DNA of 35,098 nt from CAZYAK01 sp964645935 (GTDB lineage: Bacteria; Patescibacteriota; Gracilibacteria; Peribacterales; Peribacteraceae), in contig CAZYAK010000010.1 in the NCBI GenBank assembly GCA_964645935.1, forward strand, positions 1 to 35,098, written 5' to 3'. The stretch's first letter is position 1; every line of letters starts with the position of its first letter. This document shows, in pieces, positions 1-7,262 of this stretch. Both the position numbers and the translations under genes were made by a program. The notes under the pieces were generated by a model. It saw only the letters and a program-made list of their open reading frames with translations. It searched no databases and was not told the DNA's origin.

Positions 1-182
1 AGGAACGCGGGGTCGGAAAGATCCCCCGTGCGTCGCTCCACGTTGGGCAGCGCCCGTCCGGACCCGCCACGCGTGGGCACGCGGACGATGGCTCCTGTGG
101 CCTGCAGCGCCTCCACCATGGGAAAGCCGAGCAGCGACGTGCCGCCCGTCACCATCACCCGTTTGCCGGACCAGCGCGCCAT
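1..182 (-). CDS. NAD-dependent epimerase/dehydratase (extended SDR), N-terminal part
   Basis: The first 60 residues run off the window edge. They begin MARWSGKRVMVTGGTSLLG, which carries the TGGTxxLG glycine-rich loop of the NAD(P)-binding Rossmann fold, as in extended short-chain dehydrogenases acting on nucleotide sugars. The ATG at 182 follows the TGA of the upstream DegT-family gene (184-186) after one base, so the two are probably translationally coupled. Given the neighbours (rfbB and a PLP-dependent sugar enzyme), it probably epimerises or reduces a dTDP/GDP-keto-deoxysugar; that is inference. The catalytic YxxxK lies outside the window. The ORF is open to the edge with no stop. Confidence 0.8.
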   Translation of the reverse strand, partial: MARWSGKRVMVTGGTSLLGFPMVEALQATGAIVRVPTRGGSGRALPNVERRTGDLSDPAF

Positions 183-183
183 A

Positions 184-480
184 TCAGGCGAGACCGTTGG
201 CCGAGAAGAAGTGCGCAAACGCATCGCGGATGTACGCGAGTTCCGCGTCCCCAAAGCCCTGGTGGCACCCGATGTAGAAGCCGCAGCGGTTTACCCAGTC
301 GGCGACGGGGAACTGCTTGGGATCCAGCTTCATCCACGCGTAGCACGGCTGCGTGAGCATCGGCATCATCTCGCGCGTCTCGACGTTGAGCTCCTCCAGG
401 TGCGCGATGAGGTCGAACTTGGTAAACGGCTGTCCCTCTCGCACCACCACGGGGAACATCATGCACGCGTGCTCTTGCAT
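184..480 (-). CDS. DegT/DnrJ/EryC1 PLP-dependent sugar enzyme, C-terminal fragment
   Basis: This 98-residue stretch from an internal Met (MQEHACMMFPVVV...) to the TGA at 184-186 is the C-terminal domain of a DegT-family protein. It is in the same reading frame as the preceding piece (517-1392) and is separated from it only by one TAA at 517-519; the 12 codons between are open. No ribosome-binding sequence is visible before the Met codon at 480, so this is more likely the rear half of an interrupted gene than an independent one. The residues NVETREMMPMLTQPCY match the usual C-terminal substrate-binding region of DegT-type enzymes. Read through, the whole protein would be about 401 residues, a normal family length. 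Confidence 0.7.
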   Translation of the reverse strand: MQEHACMMFPVVVREGQPFTKFDLIAHLEELNVETREMMPMLTQPCYAWMKLDPKQFPVADWVNRCGFYIGCHQGFGDAELAYIRDAFAHFFSANGLA

Positions 481-516
481 CGACGCATCGTGGGACGGAA
501 GCTGGCGGCGAGACTG

Positions 517-1392
517 TTACGGTTTGAGCAGGGCTTTTAACTTCTCGGCATTCCGTTGCCGCGCCGCGAGAATCTCGGGCCACCGCTCCAGCTGGCCGAC
601 GCCGAGAGCCGCTTCCATCTCCGTGGCGCGGAAGCTGTAGCCGCGGCGGATGAACTTGAACCGTCGCTTGATGACCTCATGCAGCTTCGCACCGTCGATG
701 TCTTTATCGTCATCGATGGAAACGTAAATGTTGTCGCGCCCGTGGTTGGCGAGACTCCGGAGCACCTCCGCGTACTTCTCGTCTTTGGTGACGGCCAATC
801 CACCCACGCCCGTGACGACGAGGTGGGCGATGTACGTGGAGAAGCAGCTGATCTCCCCAAAGGACCCCACACGCTTGCCCTTGTACGACACACCGACCGT
901 CTCGCAGCTGTCCTCGATGATCTTGAGGTTCCGGCGCTTGGCGATCTCCAAGATGGGATCCATGTCAGCGCAGAGGCCGAAGAGGTGCACCACCATCATG
1001 CAGCGTGTCTTTGGGGTGATCTTCGTCTCGATCTTGGTCGGATCGATGTTGTACGTGACCGGATCGCAATCCACGAAGACCGGCACGAGGTTATGCTCCA
1101 AGACGACGTTGGCCGTGGCCACGAACGTGAGCGCCGGCACCAGCACCTCGTCGCCGTCCTGCCAGCCGTGCAGCTCCTTGAGCGTCGCCACCGCAAGGCT
1201 AAGGGCGCTCGTGCCGCTGTTGACGAACACCGAATACTGGCAGCCGTGCATCTGCGCAAACTCCCGCTCGAATCTCCGGCTGAACGGCCCGTACGACAGG
1301 CGGCTGCCGTTGAGGGCGTCCATGACGTTCTGCTTCTCCCGATCGGAAAGATCGAGCGTCCCCACACCGAGCTGGATGTCGCGTCTCTGCAT
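517..1392 (-). CDS. DegT/DnrJ/EryC1 family PLP-dependent sugar aminotransferase/dehydrase, interrupted
   Basis: The 291 residues starting MQRRDIQLGVG hold the large PLP-binding domain: NSGTSAL near residue 58, VVHLFG near 134 and the pyridine-nitrogen aspartate in IIEDSCE (D161). The Schiff-base lysine is expected in CFSTYIAHLVVTGVGG, but His190 stands there. A histidine at this position is known in the PMP-dependent 3-dehydrases (ColD and RfbH/E1), so a 3-deoxysugar dehydrase is at least as likely as an aminotransferase. The ATG at 1392 was chosen because family homology begins there; an upstream extension to 1479 looks non-homologous. Translation ends at TAA 517-519, where coding homology continues in the same frame to 184. 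It is the third gene of the rfbB operon. Confidence 0.75.
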   Translation of the reverse strand: MQRRDIQLGVGTLDLSDREKQNVMDALNGSRLSYGPFSRRFEREFAQMHGCQYSVFVNSGTSALSLAVATLKELHGWQDGDEVLVPALTFVATANVVLEHNLVPVFVDCDPVTYNIDPTKIETKITPKTRCMMVVHLFGLCADMDPILEIAKRRNLKIIEDSCETVGVSYKGKRVGSFGEISCFSTYIAHLVVTGVGGLAVTKDEKYAEVLRSLANHGRDNIYVSIDDDKDIDGAKLHEVIKRRFKFIRRGYSFRATEMEAALGVGQLERWPEILAARQRNAEKLKALLKP

Positions 1393-1447
1393 GGCTGGGA
1401 GGATACAGGAAACTCCCCACAGACAAGAGACGGCTCGCCCCGGCAGA

Positions 1448-1798
1448 TCAGGCACGCTTGCGACCGTTCCACCACCCAAACACCCACACGCCGAGCAGCC
1501 CGCCCACGAGGTAGTGCACCACCATCACGTTGAATACCAGCACCACGTACTCCGCGGTCTTCCCGACCTGGAGCAAGGAGAGAACGGGCAATTCCAGATA
1601 GTACAGCGGCATGGAGAGGGACAATCCGACGGGGTTGAGGAAGACCATTAGGGTGCCGCACATACTCTCCCAGTGCGGCGCGCAGCCCCGGATCTCGTGG
1701 AACGCAATGAACGCCGGCCAGAGCGCGGCCAACAGCCCGCACGCATGGAACGACCGGCGGCGGACGAGAGCGCTGAGCTTCTGCAGAAGGGCAGTCAT
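1448..1798 (-). CDS. Small integral membrane protein (116 aa), unknown
   Basis: This small protein starts MTALLQKLSALVRRR and has three hydrophobic segments at roughly residues 17-35, 48-70 and 80-110, ending in the basic WWNGRKRA. The N-terminus is positively charged, suggesting it stays inside. The ATG overlaps the rfbB stop codon (ATGA at 1795-1798), so it is translationally coupled to rfbB. I do not recognise the family. Position and topology would fit an accessory protein for membrane-associated glycan assembly, but nothing in the sequence proves a function. The longer ORF upstream of 1798 in this frame is only a shadow of rfbB. Confidence 0.75.
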   Translation of the reverse strand: MTALLQKLSALVRRRSFHACGLLAALWPAFIAFHEIRGCAPHWESMCGTLMVFLNPVGLSLSMPLYYLELPVLSLLQVGKTAEYVVLVFNVMVVHYLVGGLLGVWVFGWWNGRKRA

Positions 1799-2745
1799 GG
1801 AGTGGAGTGGGAGGAGGTACCACGATACCAGTTTACAGCCTTGAGCAGCCCCTCCTCGTACCCCACGACCGGCTTCCAGCCGAGCGCGCGCGTGTCGGAG
1901 GAATCCAGCGCGTAGCGCCAGTCGTGCCCCGGACGGTCCGTCACGAAGGAGAGCAGACTCTCGGGTTTCCCGAGAATACGCAGCAGGTCCTTGGCCACGA
2001 CGATGTTCTCCTTCTCCGCATCGGCCGAGACGTTGTAGACCTCGCCATCCGTGCCCTGGGCCAAGACGGTCTCCAAGGCGTCGGTGTGGTCCGTCACGAA
2101 GAGCCAATCGCGCTTGTTTTTTCCTTGCGCGTAGATGGGGATCGGCTGGTCTGCGATGGCGCGGCGGATGACCACGGAGAGAAACTTCTCGGGATCCTGG
2201 TGGGGACCGTAGTTGTTGGTGCATCGCGTGATGCGCGCGCGGATGCCGTACGTGCGCACGGCCGCAAGCACCAGTAGGTCTCCTGCCGCCTTGGACGCGG
2301 CGTAGGGAGAGCTAGGACGCAGCGGATCGGCCGAGTTCTTGGGGCGGTCGGTATCCGCGAGGTCGCCGTAGACCTCGTCGGTGGAGACGTGCAGGAAGAG
2401 TGTGCCCGGACGGTCGCGCACCGCCTGGATGAGATTCTGCACGCCCAGGACATTGGTGTGCAAAAACGGCGACGCGTCCGCGATGGAACGGTCCACGTGC
2501 GTCTCGGCGGCAAAGTCCACGATGGTGTCGACCCCTTCCGAAAGCAGCTTCGGGACCAGTACCGAATCGGCGATGTCCCCCTCCACGAACGTGATGCGAT
2601 CCAGCACGGGTGCCAGGAAGGCCTTGTCGGCGGCGTACGTGAGCTTGTCCAGGACCGTGATCCGATCCTTCGGGAAGCGTTCGACGTGCCGCAGTACGTA
2701 GTGCGAGCCGATGAAGCCGGCGCCGCCGGTGACGAGGAGATGCAT
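1795..2745 (-). CDS. rfbB: dTDP-glucose 4,6-dehydratase
   Basis: This 316-residue extended SDR converts dTDP-glucose to dTDP-4-keto-6-deoxyglucose, the entry step to rhamnose and other 6-deoxysugars. TGGAGFIGSH at residues 6-15 binds NAD. The RmlB-specific STDEVYG gives the catalytic Thr122-Asp123-Glu124, and SPYAASK supplies Tyr148 and Lys152. NNYGPHQDPEKF is also typical of RmlB. The length matches the family (about 310-360). It leads a minus-strand operon (rfbB, small membrane protein, DegT protein, SDR) and is divergent from rfbA, which makes its substrate. Identification is firm. No rmlC or rmlD is seen in the window, so the final sugar need not be rhamnose. Confidence 0.95.
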   Translation of the reverse strand: MHLLVTGGAGFIGSHYVLRHVERFPKDRITVLDKLTYAADKAFLAPVLDRITFVEGDIADSVLVPKLLSEGVDTIVDFAAETHVDRSIADASPFLHTNVLGVQNLIQAVRDRPGTLFLHVSTDEVYGDLADTDRPKNSADPLRPSSPYAASKAAGDLLVLAAVRTYGIRARITRCTNNYGPHQDPEKFLSVVIRRAIADQPIPIYAQGKNKRDWLFVTDHTDALETVLAQGTDGEVYNVSADAEKENIVVAKDLLRILGKPESLLSFVTDRPGHDWRYALDSSDTRALGWKPVVGYEEGLLKAVNWYRGTSSHSTP

Positions 2746-2749
2746 GCGG

Positions 2750-2839
2750 GTGACGAGTGGGCGAGTGTGCTAGTGACGAGTATGCCACAATACCAGAACG
2801 TATCGCCGCACTGATCACTCGTCACTCGTCACTCATCAC
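2750..2839. repeat. Direct and inverted 7-9 bp repeats between rfbB and rfbA
   Basis: GTGACGAGT occurs at 2750-2758 and 2773-2781. Its inverse ACTCGTCAC occurs at 2817-2825 and 2824-2832, with a variant ACTCATCAC at 2831-2839, phased by exactly 7 bp. The set lies between the divergent rfbB and rfbA starts. The arms could pair in DNA or RNA or bind a regulator; no function is shown. Confidence 0.6.
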
Positions 2840-2859
2840 GAGTACGATGCTCAGGTGGC

Positions 2860-2887
2860 TTGCAAAATAGTCTTCTCTAACTATACT
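2860..2887 (+). promoter_or_regulatory. Promoter of rfbA
   Basis: TTGCAA at 2860-2865 (4 of 6 matches to TTGACA), a 16-bp spacer and TATACT at 2882-2887 (5 of 6 matches to TATAAT). The predicted start is near 2894, leaving about 33 nt before the ATG at 2927. The local sequence is much more AT-rich than the genes around it. Confidence 0.6.
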
Positions 2888-2926
2888 CTATCCTTGTCAA
2901 TGACCCGTCTCTCTCGCTCTCCCCGT

Positions 2927-3715
2927 ATGAAAGGCGTCCTCATCTGTGGCGGCACTGGCTCGCGCCTACGGCCCCTCACTCAGATCACGAATAAGAGCCT
3001 CCTGCCGGTCTACGACCAGCCGCTGGTGCTCTACCCGCTGCACACCCTCACGCAGGCCGGGATCCAAGATATCATCGTGATCTCTGGCAACGAACACATC
3101 GACCAGATGGCGGGGTTCCTCGGGAGCGGCGCCGAGTTCGGCTGCCGCCTCAGCTACCGCGTGCAGGACAAGGCTGGCGGCATCGCGCAGGCCCTCGGGA
3201 TGGCGCGCGAGTTCGCCGACGGCGACAGCGTCTGCGCGCTCCTTGGCGACAACATCTACTTCGATCATCTGGAGGACGTGATCTCGGGCTTCCAGACCGG
3301 CGCGCACGTGTTCCTCAAGGAGGTGCACGACCCGCAGCGCTTCGGCGTGGCGGAGGTGGCGGCGGACGGCAAGGTGCTCTCCATCGAGGAGAAACCGCTC
3401 AGACCGAAGAGCCCCTACGCGGTGACGGGCTGCTACATCTACGACTCCCGCTGCTTTTCGGCCATCGACACGCTCCAACCCTCCGCGCGCGGCGAGCTGG
3501 AGATCACCGACCTCAGCCGCTGGTACCTGGACCGCGGCGAGCTCGTCGCCACAGTGCTGCAAGACGAGTGGGTGGACGCCGGGACTTTCGAGAGCCTGCA
3601 CCGCGCGGCGAGCCTCGTGCGTGAGCGCAAGCTCGGCGCGGCCGCCAAGGGCAAGGACGCGGCGCTCGGGACCGCCACGAAGACGTCCGACGCACCCGTC
3701 GCGATCACGCGCTGA
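2927..3715 (+). CDS. rfbA: Glucose-1-phosphate thymidylyltransferase
   Basis: RfbA/RmlA joins glucose-1-phosphate and dTTP to make dTDP-glucose, the substrate of RfbB encoded divergently. MKGVLICGGTGSRLRPLT carries the sugar-nucleotidyltransferase signature, followed by KSLLPVYDQPLVLYPL, the metal-binding GDNIYF and EEKP near residue 155. At 262 residues it is shorter than the classic enzyme of about 290; the last 25 residues (after RERKLGA) are low-complexity and probably a tail. The ATG at 2927 was preferred over upstream in-frame starts because the family consensus begins there. A good promoter lies 40-67 bp upstream. The gene is monocistronic and ends in a strong hairpin, facing the converging Nudix gene. 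Confidence 0.93.
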   Translation: MKGVLICGGTGSRLRPLTQITNKSLLPVYDQPLVLYPLHTLTQAGIQDIIVISGNEHIDQMAGFLGSGAEFGCRLSYRVQDKAGGIAQALGMAREFADGDSVCALLGDNIYFDHLEDVISGFQTGAHVFLKEVHDPQRFGVAEVAADGKVLSIEEKPLRPKSPYAVTGCYIYDSRCFSAIDTLQPSARGELEITDLSRWYLDRGELVATVLQDEWVDAGTFESLHRAASLVRERKLGAAAKGKDAALGTATKTSDAPVAITR

Positions 3716-3728
3716 CGCACGTTGAACT

Positions 3729-3749
3729 GGCCCCGGATGATCCGGGGCC
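3729..3749. terminator. Hairpin between convergent rfbA and Nudix gene
   Basis: A perfect 9-bp GC-rich stem (GGCCCCGGA / TCCGGGGCC) with a 3-nt loop TGA lies 14 bp after rfbA and 40 bp past the stop of the opposite-strand gene. There is no T-run, so it may be a bidirectional transcript end or pause rather than a classical intrinsic terminator. Confidence 0.55.
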
Positions 3750-3788
3750 TGCTCATGGGATGGGATGGCACGCGATGGCCTGGTCGCG

Positions 3789-4487
3789 TTACCGCAGCAG
3801 TTGCGGTTCGGTGATGAGGAGGAAGGCGATGACGTCCCCGGCGAGGGGATCCACGCATTCACCCCTGGTGCGGAGGAGGGCGAACTCCTCCAGCGAGAAG
3901 AATTCCGCCTTTCCGATGATGCCTTCGAGTGGATCGGTCTTGGCGGACGGCTGGGACATGTCCACTTCGACGATCCAGATCGGCACACACTGCGGGAAAT
4001 AGGTGCTGTTGAGATTCACCCGCAGCTCCAACTTGCGCTTGCGGCGGACACGTCCGCCGGACTCTTCGCTGACCTCCCGATCGACGGTTTCCTCCTGCGA
4101 CTCGCCCTTGATGGGCAAACCGCGGGGCACTTCCCACACCACGCAACCGAGATTGGCCGGATCGACATCGGGGAGCATCGAGACGTAGGCGGCTTCGTCG
4201 CGCACCAACGGTCTCTGGGCCGACACCAGGCCGATCTTCTTGGTTTGCGGATCGAGCAGGAACCCGATGGTCCCGATAGGCTCGATGAGCAGCGGCTGGT
4301 CGTAGAGCCCCTTGCCGTCTTGTTCCCACACAACGTGGGTGACGGTGACGCCCATCCTCGCGTTGCGGACGATGATGTGCGGCTGGCCCTCGACGGGGAG
4401 CCAGTCTCGATTTTCGGTGGCGCCGATGTGGCGCAGGGAACGGGGTGACGGTCGCACGGTGCGACTCCTATAGAAACGTGTGTCCAT
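3789..4487 (-). CDS. Nudix hydrolase
   Basis: This 232-residue protein contains a full Nudix box, GLPIKGESQEETVDREVSEE, fitting GX5EX7REUXEEXG with all the metal-binding glutamates present. Nudix enzymes cleave nucleoside diphosphates linked to another group. The N-terminal half (about residues 20-110) is a beta-rich region preceding the Nudix fold, as in ADP-sugar-pyrophosphatase-like members, but the substrate cannot be read from sequence. The ATG at 4487 is preferred; an in-frame ATG at 4511 falls inside an 18-bp palindrome of the leader and would add 8 residues. Its own promoter lies at 4534-4561 within the 3' end of the upstream Nudix gene, so it can be expressed separately. Confidence 0.85.
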   Translation of the reverse strand: MDTRFYRSRTVRPSPRSLRHIGATENRDWLPVEGQPHIIVRNARMGVTVTHVVWEQDGKGLYDQPLLIEPIGTIGFLLDPQTKKIGLVSAQRPLVRDEAAYVSMLPDVDPANLGCVVWEVPRGLPIKGESQEETVDREVSEESGGRVRRKRKLELRVNLNSTYFPQCVPIWIVEVDMSQPSAKTDPLEGIIGKAEFFSLEEFALLRTRGECVDPLAGDVIAFLLITEPQLLR

Positions 4488-4507
4488 CCTGACAATGAGC
4501 GTTGAGC

Positions 4508-4525
4508 CCATTCGGATCCGAATGG
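4508..4525. promoter_or_regulatory. 18-bp perfect palindrome, possible operator
   Basis: CCATTCGGA followed directly by TCCGAATGG forms a perfect 18-bp palindrome. It starts about 10 bp downstream of the -10 box at 4534-4539 (minus strand), so it covers the predicted first transcribed bases of the Nudix gene. This placement suits a repressor operator or a 5' hairpin. Inference only. Confidence 0.5.
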
Positions 4526-4533
4526 ACCGGGGT

Positions 4534-4561
4534 ATTGTAAAGTTTTATTTACTTCCGTCAA
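4534..4561 (-). promoter_or_regulatory. Promoter of Nudix gene
   Basis: On the minus strand, TTGACG (4561-4556), a 16-bp spacer and TACAAT (4539-4534) form the best sigma-70-like promoter in this half of the window. It overlaps the last codons of the upstream gene. The predicted start is near 4527. Confidence 0.65.
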
Positions 4562-5051
4562 CGAGGGGCTGTACACCCAATAGCGCGAATTGCGCCCGCA
4601 GCAACGGGTGCCCGGAGGGCAGCTCCCGGCTCCACCGGGCCTCCGCGGACTGGCTATCCAACGTGAGCAGTGCGCCCTCCGGCACCTCTGCCAGGGCCGC
4701 CAGGGCCAGGTAGTGCACGGTGCGCGTGCCAGGCTCGTAGTTCTCCCAATCGGAGGCATCGAAGCCCTCCGTGGACCACAGTTCCTCCGAGTACTCCGGA
4801 GAGATCTTGCCGATGGGCAGCGTAAGTCCCGTTTCTTGCCGCAGCACGCGCACGGCGGCGTCCGCGACGCGTTCACCGTTGAGGATGCGCCCGCCCGGGA
4901 TCCACCACTCTCCCTTGGCCGGGTTGTTGCAGCGCTTGAGGAAGAGGAATTCCCCGCGGGCATTGCGCAGCACCAAATTGATGGACGGGATCGGGAAGTA
5001 CCGGACCGCGGATTGAAAGACCTCCTTGGGCGCAAAGACGGGATCAGGCAT
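4545..5051 (-). CDS. Nudix hydrolase similar to GDP-mannose mannosyl hydrolase
   Basis: The 168-residue protein resembles GDP-mannose mannosyl hydrolase (Gmm/WcaH): PSINLVLRNARGEFLFLKR followed by GEWWIPGGRI. Its Nudix box, GRILNGERVADAAVRVLRQETGL, lacks the first Glu of the canonical REUXEE (Val instead) and has Gln-Glu for the second pair, a departure also found in that enzyme, which hydrolyses GDP-hexoses with inversion at the sugar carbon. A role in GDP-sugar turnover fits the glycan locus. The ATG at 5051 overlaps the end of the GT4 gene by 8 bp, so it is the last gene of that minus-strand operon. Substrate identity is inferred from resemblance only. Confidence 0.8.
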   Translation of the reverse strand: MPDPVFAPKEVFQSAVRYFPIPSINLVLRNARGEFLFLKRCNNPAKGEWWIPGGRILNGERVADAAVRVLRQETGLTLPIGKISPEYSEELWSTEGFDASDWENYEPGTRTVHYLALAALAEVPEGALLTLDSQSAEARWSRELPSGHPLLRAQFALLGVQPLVDGSK

Positions 5052-6111
5052 GAGCCGAGCATACCCGGTCGTAGACCGCGGCGTAGCGCTTGGCGAGATC
5101 GGCCCAGTCGTAGCCCGCCGCGTGGCCGGGTCCGGCAGCGGCAAGCGTCTCGCGCCACACATCGTCCGTGAGCAAACGGCGCAGCGCCTCCGCTGCCTCC
5201 GTAGGATCCTCCGGCCGCACCAGCACACCCGTGGTGCCGTCTTGAACGATGTCCGGGATGCCGCCCTCGCGCGTCGCCAGTACTGCGCACCCGGCGGCCT
5301 GGGCCTCCAAGAACACGTTGCCCAGCGCTTCACTGCGGGACAGTCCGCAGAACACCTGCGCCTCCGCGTACTCGCGCTGCAACACCTCGCCCGACAGGCG
5401 CCCGAGGAAGCGCACACCGTGGAGCTGGAGCTGCAACGCCTGCCGCTCCAGCGCGCGGCGCTCCGATCCGTCGCCGACGATATGCACGTCCGGACGGAGG
5501 CCACCCCCGAGCTCCGCGAGGGCCCGCAGGAGCACGTCCACGCCCTTCATCCGTTCCAGCCGTCCCACAAAGAGCACGCGGCCCTTCACCTTGGGGACTC
5601 CCTCGCACGCGGCGCGCATCTCCGCGAAACGGATGCCATTGGGGATGAGCACAGCGTCCGCGCGCCCCAGGGCCGCCGCACGCTTTTGGAGAACGGAGCT
5701 GATGACCGTCACGGCGTTGGCCGCGCGGTGCATGGACTGGAGTAGCAACGTCGTGTTGGTGCTCTGGCACGTGAGCACGCGCCGCGCGTTGGGAACGAGG
5801 GTGCGGCAGAGCACGAGTGCCAATCCCGCGTAGGATTCCAGTACGGCGTGCACGAGATCGGGGTGGAGCCGCCACGCCGAAAGCGCGCCGAGGAGCGGGA
5901 ACAGCCACTTGTCGAGCGGCATCCCCCACCCTACGCGCAGCACGCGCACCGCACCGAACGTGTCCTCCCGCGGAAGGTCTGTACGCAGCCGAGCTGTGAC
6001 GACGGTGACGTCGTGTGCTGCGGACAGCTCTTGAGCAATCTCTTCTGCGCACGCCTCGGCGCCGCTGCGTTGGGGCGTGAGGAAGGCGGAGAGAATGACG
6101 ATGCGGCTCAT
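5044..6111 (-). CDS. Glycosyltransferase family 4 (GT-B fold)
   Basis: A 355-residue retaining GT4 starting MSRIVILSAFLTPQRSGAE, a typical first beta strand plus glycine/acceptor loop. The C-terminal donor domain has GRVLFVGRLERMKGVDVLL near residue 185 and the EX7E pair in SEALGNVFLE, followed by the usual GGIPDIVQDGTTG. Such enzymes add sugars from nucleotide donors to lipid-linked or surface glycans at the inner face of the membrane. The start at 6111 was set by homology and by the ATGA overlap with the preceding GT4 gene (stop 6108-6110). The donor and acceptor cannot be read from sequence. The longer ORF extending to 6342 adds non-homologous residues. Confidence 0.9.
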   Translation of the reverse strand: MSRIVILSAFLTPQRSGAEACAEEIAQELSAAHDVTVVTARLRTDLPREDTFGAVRVLRVGWGMPLDKWLFPLLGALSAWRLHPDLVHAVLESYAGLALVLCRTLVPNARRVLTCQSTNTTLLLQSMHRAANAVTVISSVLQKRAAALGRADAVLIPNGIRFAEMRAACEGVPKVKGRVLFVGRLERMKGVDVLLRALAELGGGLRPDVHIVGDGSERRALERQALQLQLHGVRFLGRLSGEVLQREYAEAQVFCGLSRSEALGNVFLEAQAAGCAVLATREGGIPDIVQDGTTGVLVRPEDPTEAAEALRRLLTDDVWRETLAAAGPGHAAGYDWADLAKRYAAVYDRVCSAHA

Positions 6112-7229
6112 ACGCCCAGCTCCCGAAAGAGCGACGTATACAACTTCCCCACGGTGTCCCAGCTGAAGCGCTCGTCGATGCGCTTGCGCGCGGCTTCGCC
6201 CATCGCCCGGCGTTTGGCCGGGTCGTCCGCCAAACGCATGAGGTGGGCGGCCAGCGCATCGCGATCCCCCGCCGGGAACAGCAGGCCCGACACGCCATTT
6301 TGGAGTAGGAAGCGATTGCCGCCCACATCCGAGGCCACGCACGCGCAGCCGCTTGCCATGGCTTCCATGAGAGCGTTGCTCAAGCCCTCGCTGTAGCTGG
6401 GCAGCACAAAGACATCCGAGGCACCGAGCACCTCGGGGATATCGTTGCGCGCGCCCAAAAAGGACACGTCGCGCTCATACTGCGCCACGAGCGGATGCCC
6501 GTCCTTAAACCAGCCGGCCACCTGGATACGGAGCTTCGGGTACCTCCTCTTTGCGGCCACCGCGGCGGCAAGGAAGTCATCCACGCCCTTCACGGACTCC
6601 AGGCGTCCCACGTACGTCACCACCGTCTCCTCCGGGTTCGCACCGGCGGGCTTGGGCTTCCGTCCGTACGGCGCGGGATCGATGCCCGTGGGGATGACCT
6701 GCGTCTTGCCCGCGACACCCAGGCGCCTGAGCAGCGCTTCCGGCTGGGGATGGAACGTCACAAAGCGGTGGGAGGAGCGCAACACCAGCCATCCGACGGT
6801 CCATGCCTCCACCACCGCAAGCACCTTGGCCAGGAACGACCGCGGCCACCACGTCATGCCCACGAGAGCATCCGTAAGGAGGAGGACCTTGCGGCCAGAA
6901 CATGCGAGCGGAATGATCGCAAACGATGTCCAAAACAGCACCTTATTGACCACGATGAGGTCCGGCTTTACGTCCGCCGCCAAGCGTTTTACAAACCCCG
7001 CGAAGCCCAGCGCGATGCCGAAGTTGAGGGGGTCGGGCAGAAAGACGTCCTTGCGGAAATGGACCGTGAGCGTCTCGGACACCACCTCCGTGCGCGTCTC
7101 CGCCCCCATGCTGGCGACCACAACGCGATACCCCAGCCGCTGCCAGAGCTCGGCCAGTTTGTAGGAGCTCACCATCCAACGGTGTTGCTCCTTCCAGTAG
7201 GGGCTGATGAGGAGAATAGTTTGTGGCAC
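6108..7229 (-). CDS. Glycosyltransferase family 4 (GT-B fold)
   Basis: A 373-residue GT4 whose N-terminus reads PQTILLISPYWKEQHRWM. The C-terminal domain shows VVTYVGRLESVKGVDDFL, GARNDIPEVLGASDVFVLPS and the EX7E motif in SEGLSNALMEAM. A hydrophobic stretch around residues 125-145 may aid membrane association. It lies between DUF2304 and the next GT4, with an ATGA overlap at its 3' end. The GTG at 7229 is preferred because homology starts there; an in-frame TTG at 7259 would begin 3 nt after the DUF2304 stop and cannot be excluded. It presumably acts in the same glycan pathway as its GT4 neighbour. Confidence 0.88.
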   Translation of the reverse strand: MPQTILLISPYWKEQHRWMVSSYKLAELWQRLGYRVVVASMGAETRTEVVSETLTVHFRKDVFLPDPLNFGIALGFAGFVKRLAADVKPDLIVVNKVLFWTSFAIIPLACSGRKVLLLTDALVGMTWWPRSFLAKVLAVVEAWTVGWLVLRSSHRFVTFHPQPEALLRRLGVAGKTQVIPTGIDPAPYGRKPKPAGANPEETVVTYVGRLESVKGVDDFLAAAVAAKRRYPKLRIQVAGWFKDGHPLVAQYERDVSFLGARNDIPEVLGASDVFVLPSYSEGLSNALMEAMASGCACVASDVGGNRFLLQNGVSGLLFPAGDRDALAAHLMRLADDPAKRRAMGEAARKRIDERFSWDTVGKLYTSLFRELGV

Positions 7230-7262
7230 GGCGGGGGAGGGTACGCCTTCTTCGCCCAAGAG

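Noticed and set aside
517..519. Stop-codon recoding (UAA read as an amino acid)
   Set aside because: Many genes in the window end at TAA (for example rfbA's neighbours, msrB and the 953-aa gene), so UAA is a normal stop here.
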